Positions 6,805 to 14,736 are shown, counted from the stretch's first letter. The stretch is 20,277 nucleotides of DNA from JAZRUF01 sp045636205 (GCA_045636205.1 JAZTXE010000011.1:1-20277); one strand, 5' to 3'. Numbers and translations are program-made. Notes: generated by a model from the sequence alone, not told the origin.

Positions 6805-8094
6805 TTATTCCCACTCGATTGTGCCTGTCGGCTTGGGAGTTAAATCGTACAAAACACGATTTACGCCCGGAACTTCTTTTACAATTCTATCGGTTATTTT
6901 ATGCAAAACATCCCACGGAACTTCCTCTATAGTTGCAGTCATCGCATCCACAGTATTTACCGCACGGAGAATAACCGGCCACTCAAAACTTCTGTTATTA
7001 TCTTTAATTCCAGTCGAACGAATATCCGGAACCACGGTGAAATACTGCCAAACTTTTCCTGCAAGACCGGAAATATCAAACTCCTCACGCAAAATTGCAT
7101 CCGACTCACGCACAGCCTCAAGGCGCTCTTTTGTAATCGCACCAATGCAACGAACACCCAGTCCCGGACCTGGGAACGGCTGACGCTGGACCATGCTGTC
7201 CGGTAGACCAAGCGCCGAACCAACTTGTCTTACTTCATCTTTAAAGAGCATCTTAATCGGTTCAACTAATTCAAATTGAAGATCTTCAGGCAGACCGCCG
7301 ACGTTATGGTGACTTTTGATATTCTTCTGAGTTTTGGTTCCGCTTTCAATTATATCAGGATAGATTGTTCCCTGACCTAAATACGAAATACCTTCAAGCT
7401 TTCTCGCTTCCTCCTCAAAAACGCGAATGAACTCAGATCCAATTATCTTACGCTTCTCTTCGGGGTCGGAAACACCTTCAAGCTTAGAGAGGAATCTTTC
7501 TTCAGCATCCACATATACAAGATTTGCACCGAGTTCCTGACGGAATACGCGTACAACCTCTTCCGGCTCACCTTTTCTAAGTAGGCCGTGGTTTACGTGG
7601 ACGCAGGTCAAATTATCACCAATAGCTTTTACCAAAAGCGCTGCAACAACAGAAGAGTCAACACCTCCGGAAAGAGCCAAGAGAACCTTACCGTCCCCTA
7701 CCTGGCGACGAATAAGCTCGATTTGGTCGGCGATGAAATTCTCAGTATTCCAATTTTTTTCTGCCTTACAAGTATCAAACACAAATTTGTTAAGTACAGC
7801 TTTGCGCTCGGTTTCATCTTCAGTCAGCGCAGGAGCGCCTTTATGGTCAAAGGAAACAACAGGAATACCGCAATTATATATTTCCTCGGAAATATCAATT
7901 TCCTCTCCGTCTACAACACGGTTTTTTCCACCGTTTAAAACTATACCCTTTACTCCCGGGATATTAGCCAATTCTTCCTTGGTAATATCATGTGGATAAA
8001 TTTCGGTATACACACCCATAGCTCTTATTTCGCGGGCGAGCTCAGCGTTAGCTTCACTGCCCAAATCAAGAATCAATATCATATCCTGTTTCAT
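6805..8094 (-). CDS. guaA: GMP synthase with degenerate, truncated glutaminase domain
   Basis: Converts XMP to GMP with ATP and an amino donor. At 429 residues it is about 85 shorter than usual (510-525). The ATP-pyrophosphatase and dimerisation parts (about 116-429) look intact: P-loop SGGVDSS (142-148), GTIYPDIIESG, KSHHNVGGLPEDLQFELVEP, RQPFPGPGLGVR and the ending TGTIEWE. The N-terminal class I glutamine amidotransferase domain is broken in place. Its start survives as ILDLGSEAN (usual DFGSQ) and NGGKNRV (usual SGGPSSV), but after GIPVV the region with the nucleophile Cys (GICYGMQ) and the catalytic HPE is gone, and it rejoins at LNKFVFDTC. The frame is continuous, so this is an in-frame loss and not a frameshift. 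It may use free ammonia or a separate glutaminase subunit. ATG at 8094 is preceded by TTAGGAG at a good distance. Confidence 0.93.
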   Translation of the reverse strand: MKQDMILILDLGSEANAELAREIRAMGVYTEIYPHDITKEELANIPGVKGIVLNGGKNRVVDGEEIDISEEIYNCGIPVVSFDHKGAPALTEDETERKAVLNKFVFDTCKAEKNWNTENFIADQIELIRRQVGDGKVLLALSGGVDSSVVAALLVKAIGDNLTCVHVNHGLLRKGEPEEVVRVFRQELGANLVYVDAEERFLSKLEGVSDPEEKRKIIGSEFIRVFEEEARKLEGISYLGQGTIYPDIIESGTKTQKNIKSHHNVGGLPEDLQFELVEPIKMLFKDEVRQVGSALGLPDSMVQRQPFPGPGLGVRCIGAITKERLEAVRESDAILREEFDISGLAGKVWQYFTVVPDIRSTGIKDNNRSFEWPVILRAVNTVDAMTATIEEVPWDVLHKITDRIVKEVPGVNRVLYDLTPKPTGTIEWE

Positions 8095-8132
8095 ACAGCG
8101 GTCTCCTAACTTTTATTTATTTTACTGAAAAT

Positions 8133-8161
8133 ATTTTATCACGATATGCAAATGATGTCAA
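8133..8161 (-). promoter_or_regulatory. guaA promoter
   Basis: Minus-strand TTGACA (8161-8156), 17 bp, TAAAAT (8138-8133) with an extended TG one base before the -10. The resulting leader is only about 30 nt, too short for a purine riboswitch. Confidence 0.88.
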
Positions 8162-8217
8162 AACAAATAATGAGATAAAACATCGCAGTTTTTTTAATAA
8201 AATTAACAAATACATTT

Positions 8218-8242
8218 TTTCCGATTTTGGCGGAAATATAAT
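8218..8242 (+). promoter_or_regulatory. Possible yitT-like gene promoter with inverted repeat
   Basis: A TATAAT box at 8237-8242 is immediately preceded by the inverted repeat TTTCCG-N7-CGGAAA (8218-8236). No good -35 is present at 17 bp, so this may be an activator- or repressor-controlled promoter, or chance. Confidence 0.35.
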
Positions 8243-8281
8243 ATTATGCTTCCAACTTATCAAGAGGAGATATTATAAAAA

Positions 8282-9151
8282 ATGGAAAATAGAATTTTCA
8301 TAAAAATCTCAGAATATCTCATTGTACTTCTCGGCACCGCAGTTATTTCCTTAGGACTTAACTTGTTTTTAGTGCCGAACAAAATTTCATCCGGCGGCGT
8401 TACGACAATCGGCACGGTTGTGCTGTATTTATTTGGCATACCACTGTCTGTTACAAATATCGTTTTTAACATTTTCCTTTTTCTCTTTGCTTATAAGCAT
8501 TTAAACCGCGACTCAGTTTTAAAAACAGTGGCAGGTGTTCTGTTCTTATCCTTTTTCCTTCAGCTCACCTCCCACTTGCCTCGACTTTCTGACAACTACT
8601 TTATTTCATCCGTTTCAGGTGGAATATTAATGGGTCTTGGAACCGGATTAGTCCTGCGCAAAAGCGCATCAACCGGAGGAAGCGATCTTTCCGCTATGCT
8701 TTTAAACCGTATTTTACCTCACATCTCTGTACCTATATTTCTAATGATAATAGATTTTTCAGTAATCGTCATCTCCGGTCTGGTATTTAAAAGCTTTGAA
8801 ATAACCTTTTACTCTGCACTTTCAATATTTATTTTTTCCAAAGTGACAGACGCGCTTCTTACCATGGGAGACTATGCAAAATCCGTCTATATCCTCTCTG
8901 AAAAAGCAGATGAAATTTCACTTGTTATTATGGCTCTTTTAAAGCGCGGCATAACCGGAATACGCAGTATCGGTATGTATTCACGCGACGAGCATACCAT
9001 GCTTATGTGCATAACATCACCTAAAGAACTTCCCACACTCATTGACCTTATACGCAAAACCGATAACCGCGCCTTCGTTATCATCTCAGATGTACGTGAG
9101 GTTTTAGGAAAAGGTTTTAACGAAAAAACACTTTACAGCAAAGCACCGTAA
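8282..9151 (+). CDS. YitT family membrane protein (DUF161/DUF2179)
   Basis: Integral membrane protein of 289 residues. The N-terminal two thirds hold about five to six hydrophobic segments in the YitT pattern, with GLNLFLVPNKISSGGVTTIG after the first helix and GLGTGLVLRKSASTGGSDL before the fourth. The C-terminal soluble DUF2179 domain (about 205-280) includes RGITGIRSIGMYS and the ending FVIISDVREVLGKGF. The cellular role of this widespread Firmicutes family is not well defined. ATG at 8282 follows AAGAGGAGA by 11 nt, slightly long. It is divergent from guaA. The SLH-protein gene follows after 84 nt with no terminator between them, so the two may be co-transcribed. Confidence 0.85.
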   Translation: MENRIFIKISEYLIVLLGTAVISLGLNLFLVPNKISSGGVTTIGTVVLYLFGIPLSVTNIVFNIFLFLFAYKHLNRDSVLKTVAGVLFLSFFLQLTSHLPRLSDNYFISSVSGGILMGLGTGLVLRKSASTGGSDLSAMLLNRILPHISVPIFLMIIDFSVIVISGLVFKSFEITFYSALSIFIFSKVTDALLTMGDYAKSVYILSEKADEISLVIMALLKRGITGIRSIGMYSRDEHTMLMCITSPKELPTLIDLIRKTDNRAFVIISDVREVLGKGFNEKTLYSKAP

Positions 9152-9235
9152 TTTCCAACAGTTTACATCTTATCTTACAGAATAAAACCTTCCGTAAGCC
9201 AAAGAATATTAATACATTATTTCGGAGGTATCAAT

Positions 9236-10504
9236 ATGAAATTCAAAATTGCAATTAAAACAGCATCCGTATTAACGGTATTCGTATTAACGCTCTCACT
9301 TTTTTCCTTCGCTTATGATACGCCTCAGTCAATTAATGTATCCAAAACCATTTCAATCGGCAATGAGCTTACCTTTAAAGATACCGACATTCTCTCTGCA
9401 GTCGACAGCATATCTAAAACAGACGGAATAATCATCTGCAGGCTACCTGACCCGGCAGTCGGTACGCTAAAATTCGGTACACGCGACCTGATATGTGGCG
9501 AAGCCCTAACAACTGAGGGCATACGCGCTTTAAAATTTGTCCCCACATCCTCTGCTTCAGGAAAAACCTACTTCTCCTGTATACCCGTTTATCGTTCCGG
9601 TAAAACAGATACAGCAGTAAACATCAGCGTAAATGTATTAAAAGAAGAAAATCATGCACCTAAGGTAGAAAACATTGATATAAAAACCGCGCGCAACATC
9701 GCAATAAATGGTGTATTTCACGGAAATGACCCTGAATGCGATGAGTTGATATACTCGGTAACCGAGCAACCTAAACTCGGCAGCGTTGAAATTTGTATGG
9801 ATGCTAAAAACAAGTTTTTATATTCACCGTATCAGAACAAAACCGGAAAAGACAGTTTTAAATATATAGCAACTGACAAGCACGGAAATATGTCCGACGC
9901 CGGCACCGTTACAGTGGAAATAGAGCGTTCAAAGGTAGAGCTCACTTATGCGGATATGGAAAATAACGGACTTCACTACCAAGCAATATCCCTGGCAGAA
10001 AACGGTATATTCAAAGGTGAAACAATAGGCGCTCAAAACTTTCTGCACCCATCACTTCCGGTAACCCGAAGTGAGTTCATTTCAATGGCGATGGCACTCT
10101 GCGCCGAAGAGGAAAACGTATCAGCAGTTTCTGAAACATGTTTTGAGGATGACAATGAAATCCCATCATGGGTAAAGCCCACTGTTTGCGCCGCAATGAA
10201 CACCGGAATTATAAGCGGAACAACAATTAACGATAAATGCTATCTACGCCCCAACGATGTAATAGTCAGAAGCGAAGCTGCGGTTATACTAAACAACCTG
10301 ATTTCCTCTGAAGACCTTGAAAGTAAAACAATATTTGCAGACGCATCATCAATTCCTGCATGGGCACAAAAAGCTACAGATAATTTAGCTTCACTCAATG
10401 TTATGACGCAGTTTTCAGATTCCACGATACGTCCTGAAACTAAACTTACACGTCAAGACGCTGTTGAGCTTATATATAATGCAATGCGTGCAATGGAAAA
10501 ATAA
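9236..10504 (+). CDS. Secreted SLH-domain cell-surface protein with Ig/cadherin-like region
   Basis: Exported protein of 422 residues. A signal peptide (about 1-26) has a K-rich start, a hydrophobic core and a likely cut after FSFA. Next come two probable beta-sandwich repeats (about 30-135 and 140-230); both show the cadherin-like pattern of a G.L/G.V strand followed by a P...GK..F segment. Three S-layer homology domains end the protein (about 238-285, 303-355, 367-420) with anchoring motifs TRSE, VRSE and TRQD. SLH domains hold proteins non-covalently to pyruvylated secondary cell-wall polymer. No enzyme motif is seen, so a structural or adhesive wall role is the most one can infer. CGGAGGT precedes the ATG. 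No convincing promoter lies in the 84 nt upstream. Confidence 0.85.
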   Translation: MKFKIAIKTASVLTVFVLTLSLFSFAYDTPQSINVSKTISIGNELTFKDTDILSAVDSISKTDGIIICRLPDPAVGTLKFGTRDLICGEALTTEGIRALKFVPTSSASGKTYFSCIPVYRSGKTDTAVNISVNVLKEENHAPKVENIDIKTARNIAINGVFHGNDPECDELIYSVTEQPKLGSVEICMDAKNKFLYSPYQNKTGKDSFKYIATDKHGNMSDAGTVTVEIERSKVELTYADMENNGLHYQAISLAENGIFKGETIGAQNFLHPSLPVTRSEFISMAMALCAEEENVSAVSETCFEDDNEIPSWVKPTVCAAMNTGIISGTTINDKCYLRPNDVIVRSEAAVILNNLISSEDLESKTIFADASSIPAWAQKATDNLASLNVMTQFSDSTIRPETKLTRQDAVELIYNAMRAMEK

Positions 10505-10533
10505 AAAAAAGTCGGGCTTTTGCCCGACTTTTT
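10505..10533. terminator. Bidirectional terminator between the SLH gene and obg
   Basis: GTCGGGC (10511-10517), loop TTTT, GCCCGAC (10522-10528), with an A-run on the left and a T-run on the right. It works for both convergent genes; the obg stop lies 2 nt to the right. Confidence 0.93.
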
Positions 10534-10534
10534 A

Positions 10535-11806
10535 CTATTTAACATACTCAAATTCCAAATCGTAAATGATGATCGTGTCGCCCTCTTCAACCCCGCGCTC
10601 TTCGAGTTTGTCAAACACTCCGTGAGTTCTGAGCACACGTTCAAAATAGAGCCTTGATTCGTGGTCAGAGAAGTTGACAGAGCCCATGGCTCTCTTAATC
10701 CATTCACCTTCAACCATATATACGTCACCATTGAGCCTTGAAATCTCAACATCATGATTGTCGCGAACCTCGACGGGTGCAACATATTCAGCCTCAAATA
10801 CGCGAACCGGCGGAAGGTTAGAAAGCTCTTCGGCTATACAGTTAGTCAGGTCATCTACTCCCTGGCGTGTTGCCGCAGACATCTCAAAGAACTTATACCC
10901 TTTCCCCTCGATATACTCGCGGAAAGAGTCAATCTGCTCTCTGTCATACACCAAATCACACTTGTTTGCCGCAACTATTTGCGGACGCGATGCAAGATGA
11001 GGACTGTACATCTTAAGCTCCTGATTTATAGCTTCAAAATCCTCAATCGGATTTCTCCCTTCACTTCCGGACACATCCACTATATGAACTATAAGGCGGC
11101 ATCTGTCAATATGTCTTAAAAACTGGTGACCTAAGCCCGCGCCTTCCGACGCTCCCTCAATTATTCCCGGAATATCCGCCATTACATATGAAAATTCATC
11201 ATCTACACGCACGACGCCGAGATTCGGTGTAATAGTGGTAAAATGATAATTTGCAATTTTAGGTCTTGCCGCACTGACAACAGATAAAAGCGTGGACTTT
11301 CCGACATTCGGAAATCCCGCAAGACCGACATCCGCCAAAAGCTTAAGCTCCAATCTTACCGCAAGCTCTTCACCGGGAAGACCGGGTTTCGCAAAACGCG
11401 GTGCCTGTCTGGTCGGGGTTGCAAAATGCTGGTTTCCCCATCCGCCACGACCACCGTTGCATATCACAAACGGCTCGTCATCAGACATATCTTTTATAAG
11501 AGCTCCGCTTTCAGCTTCATACACAAGCGTACCGCGCGGAACTTTTACAACTATATCCTTGCCGCGCTTTCCACTGCAGCGTTTTCCGCCGCCGTTTTCT
11601 CCGTTTTCGGCAATATACTTTTTCTTGTACTTAAACTCTACAAGCGTAGACATATGGTCGTCTACTTTTAAAATTACGTTTCCGCCGCTGCCACCGTCAC
11701 CGCCGTCAGGACCGCCGTTTGCCACGTACTTTTCACGATGAAATGCAACCGCACCGTCGCCGCCTTTTCCTGCACGAAAATAGGCTCTGGCAATATCTAC
11801 GAACAT
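10535..11806 (-). CDS. obg: Obg/CgtA ribosome-assembly GTPase
   Basis: Essential GTPase acting in 50S subunit assembly and stress control; 423 residues from the chosen start. The N-terminal glycine-rich Obg fold (about 1-155) includes FRAGKGGDGAVAFHREK. The GTPase domain carries G1 GFPNVGKST, a switch-I region ending HFTTITP, G3 DIPGIIEGASEGAG, G4 ANKCDL and G5 MSAAT. The C-terminal OCT domain (about 335-423) is present and ends IIYDLEFEYVK. A GTG at 11818 would add MSVN, but AGGTGAG lies 7 nt before the ATG at 11806 and the family starts MFVD, so I use the ATG. It follows rpmA, separated by a terminator, as in many Firmicutes. Confidence 0.96.
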   Translation of the reverse strand: MFVDIARAYFRAGKGGDGAVAFHREKYVANGGPDGGDGGSGGNVILKVDDHMSTLVEFKYKKKYIAENGENGGGKRCSGKRGKDIVVKVPRGTLVYEAESGALIKDMSDDEPFVICNGGRGGWGNQHFATPTRQAPRFAKPGLPGEELAVRLELKLLADVGLAGFPNVGKSTLLSVVSAARPKIANYHFTTITPNLGVVRVDDEFSYVMADIPGIIEGASEGAGLGHQFLRHIDRCRLIVHIVDVSGSEGRNPIEDFEAINQELKMYSPHLASRPQIVAANKCDLVYDREQIDSFREYIEGKGYKFFEMSAATRQGVDDLTNCIAEELSNLPPVRVFEAEYVAPVEVRDNHDVEISRLNGDVYMVEGEWIKRAMGSVNFSDHESRLYFERVLRTHGVFDKLEERGVEEGDTIIIYDLEFEYVK

Positions 11807-11824
11807 ATTAACGCTCACCTCACT

Positions 11825-11853
11825 TATCTAAAGTATACCCTATCAAATGTCAA
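11825..11853 (-). promoter_or_regulatory. Possible obg promoter
   Basis: Minus-strand TTGACA (11853-11848), 17 bp, TAGATA (11830-11825). The -35 is perfect and the -10 poor. A better -10-like TATACT sits within the spacer at 11837-11832, but at the wrong distance from the -35. It follows the rpmA terminator, so an own promoter is expected. Confidence 0.45.
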
Positions 11854-11859
11854 TGATAC

Positions 11860-11894
11860 AAAAAAGGCCACCGCGATGCGCAGCAGCCTTTTTA
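11860..11894 (-). terminator. Terminator after rpmA
   Basis: On the minus strand an A-run and GGC lead into a GC-rich stem (with GU pairs) around a CAT loop, then GCC and a T-run. It ends the rplU-prp-rpmA transcript shortly after the rpmA stop. Confidence 0.8.
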
Positions 11895-11902
11895 TAAACA
11901 TT

Positions 11903-12187
11903 TTACTGAGCGATAGTTGCAATGGAGACCTTCTTGCGGTCACGTCCCATACGCTCAAACTTTACGATGCCATCCGCTTTTGCAAAGAGAGTATCATCGC
12001 TGCCCTTTCCAACATTCTCGCCCGGATGGATTTTGGTTCCGCGCTGTCTTACAAGGATGTTGCCTGCAAGAACAAACTGACCGTCAGCACGCTTAACACC
12101 GAGACGCTTGGACTCGGAATCGCGTCCGTTCTTAGTGGAACCTACGCCCTTTTTATGAGCAAAAAACTGAATTCCTAATTTCAGCAT
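11903..12187 (-). CDS. rpmA: 50S ribosomal protein L27 with cleavable N-terminal extension
   Basis: Ribosomal protein of 94 residues near the peptidyl-transferase centre. The body (HKKGVGSTKNGRDSESKRLG...) is typical L27. The start MLKLGIQFFA is the Firmicutes extension, which the protease Prp removes between F9 and A10 before the protein can work in the ribosome. The prp gene lies directly upstream with 3 nt between. The ribosome site GGAGGTG is inside the last codons of prp, which suggests coupled translation. Confidence 0.97.
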   Translation of the reverse strand: MLKLGIQFFAHKKGVGSTKNGRDSESKRLGVKRADGQFVLAGNILVRQRGTKIHPGENVGKGSDDTLFAKADGIVKFERMGRDRKKVSIATIAQ

Positions 12188-12190
12188 GAA

Positions 12191-12520
12191 TTACACCTCC
12201 GAAACTGTAATACACTTTGGATATTCTTCCTCAATCGCCCGTAAGTGAAGCTCAAGCGCCTTAAACATCGCCCGGCACATTCGAAGCTTTTCACCTTCAA
12301 GACTTTTGGGAAGATCGATTTTAATTTCAGCCAATTTCTCGTTAACAGAAACCTTAGCTTTCGCACCGATTACATCCGTAATCGCGCATTCGCAGAGCGT
12401 AACAGCACTGGTAATCGCCGCACAGACAATGTCCTCACCTGCATCAGCATATCCCGAATGCCCGGAAACCGTAACACCGGTTATCCCGTCAGCCTGCTTT
12501 CTGAATACAACCGCTGTCAT
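12191..12520 (-). CDS. prp: Prp cysteine protease for L27 processing (YsxB)
   Basis: Small (109-residue) cysteine protease that trims the N-terminal extension of L27. The catalytic pair is visible as GHSGYADAGEDIVCAA, H21 and C33, at the family spacing. It lies between rplU and rpmA as is usual in Firmicutes, beginning 2 nt after the rplU stop. Its substrate motif is intact in the neighbouring rpmA product. Confidence 0.95.
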   Translation of the reverse strand: MTAVVFRKQADGITGVTVSGHSGYADAGEDIVCAAITSAVTLCECAITDVIGAKAKVSVNEKLAEIKIDLPKSLEGEKLRMCRAMFKALELHLRAIEEEYPKCITVSEV

Positions 12521-12522
12521 AA

Positions 12523-12831
12523 TTAAGCGTTGATCTTTTCGATCTGAAGCTTGGTGTACGGCTGTCTGTGGCCCTGACGTCTTCTGTAGTTCTTCTTTGC
12601 TTTGAACTTGAAGACAAGAACCTTCTTGCTCTTACCGTTCTTGATAAGCTTTGCGGAAATTGTAGCACCGTCAACCTTAGGAGTACCAACGGTTACATTC
12701 TCGCCGTCAATAAGCATTAAGACGTTATCAAACTCAACAGTCTCGCCCTCAAGGCAGAGCTTCTCAACGTAGATAACATCACCCTCGGAAACCTTGTACT
12801 GCTTTCCACCGGTAACAAAAATCGCCTGCAT
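12523..12831 (-). CDS. rplU: 50S ribosomal protein L21
   Basis: Ribosomal protein of 102 residues that binds 23S rRNA. It shows MQAIFVTGGKQYKVSEGD at the start and the signature KKNYRRRQGHRQPYT near the C-terminus. It is the first gene of rplU-prp-rpmA, with its own strong promoter and a structured leader upstream. Confidence 0.97.
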   Translation of the reverse strand: MQAIFVTGGKQYKVSEGDVIYVEKLCLEGETVEFDNVLMLIDGENVTVGTPKVDGATISAKLIKNGKSKKVLVFKFKAKKNYRRRQGHRQPYTKLQIEKINA

Positions 12832-12914
12832 GTTTGTTGCACCTCTCTCTCATTTTAGAGTCACGCTCTTGTAGGTGTGGTAAAAACCAACTTAGATACC
12901 CACTCAATGCGGCT
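12832..12914 (-). ncRNA. L21 leader (ribosomal protein autoregulatory RNA)
   Basis: The transcribed leader of rplU is about 80 nt and well structured. Reading the minus strand: hairpin GGT-TTTT-ACC, hairpin GAG-CGTGA-CTC, hairpin CTCT-AAAATG-AGAG, and a pairing of CACCT (12877-12873) with AGGTG (12844-12840) that would hide the ribosome site. Firmicutes rplU leaders are a known RNA family thought to bind L21. The hidden ribosome site suggests translational control here. Assignment is by position and motif, not by covariance search. Confidence 0.75.
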
Positions 12915-12920
12915 TTAGCC

Positions 12921-12949
12921 ATTTTATCATAACTTAATACACAAGTCAA
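12921..12949 (-). promoter_or_regulatory. rplU operon promoter
   Basis: Minus-strand TTGACT (12949-12944), 17 bp, TAAAAT (12926-12921), with TG one base before the -10 (extended -10). It lies just after the folD stop. Confidence 0.9.
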
Positions 12950-12979
12950 GAAAAAAATCCAAATTTCACAAATATTTTC

Positions 12980-13837
12980 TTACTTTACCTCGATAGTAAG
13001 TTCTGCCGCACGCAGAGTGTTCTGCATAAGCATGGTAATAGTCATAGGTCCTACGCCACCTGGAACCGGAGTGATGTAAGAAGCAACATCCTTTACTTCT
13101 TCAAAATTAACGTCGCCGCGCAGCTTGCCTTCCGCATTTCTGTTGATACCCACGTCAATTACAACCGCACCGGGTTTAATCATGTCCTTTGTCACAAACT
13201 CGAGTTTACCAATTGCCGCAACAACTATATCCGCCTGACGAGTAACCTCAGCCAAATCCTTGGTTCTTGAATGGCATATGGTAACAGTTGCGTTTTTGTG
13301 CAAAAGAAGCATAGCCTGCGGCTTGCCTACGATATTTGAACGTCCGATTACAACCGCGCTTTTCCCTGAAACGTCAATCCCGTACTCCTCAAGAAGTGCC
13401 ATAACACCTGCAGGTGTGCATGGTAAAAACTCGTAATCCCCGGTCATAATAGCGCCGACATTCTGCGGATGGAATGCGTCAACATCCTTCTTAGGGTCAA
13501 TACTCAGAATAACTTTTTCCTCGCTTATATGCTTGGGAAGCGGCAGCTGAACCAGAATTCCGTTTATATCATCGCGACCGTTGAGGACGCTTATAAGCTC
13601 CAGAAGCTCCTTCTCCTCAGTTTCTGCCGGAAGTGCGTACTCTTCACTGTATATTCCGCATTCCGCACAAGCCTTTTTCTTGTTGTTTACATATGTACGG
13701 CTTGCCGGATCATCTCCTACTATAATTACCGCAAGCCCGGGATTAACACCTTTTTTCTTAAGCTCGGCCACCTTGTCATAAATGCTCTGGCGCAGCTTTG
13801 CTGACGTCTGCTTGCCGTCAATAATAATTGCTGACAT
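12980..13837 (-). CDS. folD: Bifunctional methylenetetrahydrofolate dehydrogenase/methenyltetrahydrofolate cyclohydrolase
   Basis: Cytosolic one-carbon enzyme linking 5,10-methylene-, methenyl- and 10-formyl-tetrahydrofolate, feeding purine and formyl-Met-tRNA synthesis. Its 285 residues are standard. Active-site motif Y49-V-N-N-K53 (YVNNKKKAC) is present, with GILVQLPLP, the DVDAFHP segment, the nucleotide site VIGRSNIVGKP and the terminal PVPGGVGPMT. It starts 41 nt after lgt, with GGAGG 10 nt before the ATG. No clear terminator follows; the rplU promoter comes right after. Confidence 0.96.
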   Translation of the reverse strand: MSAIIIDGKQTSAKLRQSIYDKVAELKKKGVNPGLAVIIVGDDPASRTYVNNKKKACAECGIYSEEYALPAETEEKELLELISVLNGRDDINGILVQLPLPKHISEEKVILSIDPKKDVDAFHPQNVGAIMTGDYEFLPCTPAGVMALLEEYGIDVSGKSAVVIGRSNIVGKPQAMLLLHKNATVTICHSRTKDLAEVTRQADIVVAAIGKLEFVTKDMIKPGAVVIDVGINRNAEGKLRGDVNFEEVKDVASYITPVPGGVGPMTITMLMQNTLRAAELTIEVK

Positions 13838-13878
13838 ATCTATATATCCTCCGTTTAATTATTTTCATTTTCTGAAAT

Positions 13879-14736
13879 TTAGCTTTTCTCGTTTTCTGTT
13901 TCATTTGCTTGCTCAATCCGTAATGACTTATCGAGCAATTCCCTATCACGGAACAGATAGAAATAGGATAACACAAATACCGCTGCAATACAAGAAGCAA
14001 ATCCCAAAAATTGCGATATGCGAAGACCGGTTCCCATGAAATACAGACTGTCTGTCCGAAGTCCTTCTATTAACCCACGTCCGAAACCGTACCACGCAAC
14101 ATAAAGGAAAAATATCTCACCTGAAAACTTGCGATGCTTTGAACGGAAATGTAGAAGTACAAACCCCAATAAATTCCACAATGACTCATACAAAAACGTC
14201 GGATGCACCGCTATGCGCGACATGGAGGCGAGGTCATATATCTCCATACGCCACGGCAAGTCAGTTGCAATGCCGTACGCTTCGCCGTTTACAAAATTCC
14301 CCCATCTTCCCACACATTGTCCGATAAGAAGTCCCAATGCTCCTATATCGAGCATTGCAGTAAATTTAACGCGCTTTACCTTGCAATATATTGCCGCGGC
14401 TATAATTGAACCTATAACCGCCCCGTAAATCGCTATTCCGCCTTCCCATATGTAGAGTATTTCAATAGGGTTCTGGCGGTACATATCGAAATTAAAAATC
14501 ACATAATAAAGCCGCGCGAATATAATCGCTGCCGGCACCGCGCATATGAGCAAATCAAGGATATTATCCTCCTTAAGACCAAACTCCTTTGCACGGCGGC
14601 TTCCGTAAATTGCAGCGGCTAAAAATCCCACAATTATAATTATCGCATACCAATATATAGACTTTCCAAATATAGAAAATGCCACTCTGTTAATTTCAAA
14701 ATCCAATCCCAAGCCGGGAAACGCCACATGATTCAA
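13879..14736 (-). CDS. lgt: Prolipoprotein diacylglyceryl transferase
   Basis: Membrane enzyme that moves diacylglycerol from phosphatidylglycerol to the lipobox cysteine of prolipoproteins. The 285 residues hold about seven hydrophobic segments and the signature GRWGNFVNGEAYG (R144, N147), with HPTFLYES further on. At the position of the E. coli H103 motif this protein has AIYGAVIG (Y104). The start is TTG at 14736-14734, supported by GAGGAG 9 nt upstream and by a family-like beginning. It lies 20 nt after ymfH and 41 nt before folD, so it is probably in one operon with both. Confidence 0.95.
   Translation of the reverse strand: MNHVAFPGLGLDFEINRVAFSIFGKSIYWYAIIIIVGFLAAAIYGSRRAKEFGLKEDNILDLLICAVPAAIIFARLYYVIFNFDMYRQNPIEILYIWEGGIAIYGAVIGSIIAAAIYCKVKRVKFTAMLDIGALGLLIGQCVGRWGNFVNGEAYGIATDLPWRMEIYDLASMSRIAVHPTFLYESLWNLLGFVLLHFRSKHRKFSGEIFFLYVAWYGFGRGLIEGLRTDSLYFMGTGLRISQFLGFASCIAAVFVLSYFYLFRDRELLDKSLRIEQANETENEKS

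Noticed and set aside
6805..8094. Frameshift or pseudogene explanation for the short guaA
   Set aside because: The reading frame is continuous and rejoins family-like sequence in frame; the synthetase motifs are all intact.
8095..8281. Possible purine riboswitch upstream of guaA
   Set aside because: The promoter leaves only about 30 nt of leader, and no purine-aptamer core or terminator was seen.
11292..11741. 149-codon plus-strand open frame inside obg
   Set aside because: Shadow of the conserved, complete obg gene; proline/serine-rich composition is what the opposite strand of a Gly-rich region gives.
11807..11818. GTG start for obg four codons upstream
   Set aside because: The AGGTGAG ribosome site overlaps this GTG and is well spaced for the ATG at 11806, which also fits the family start.
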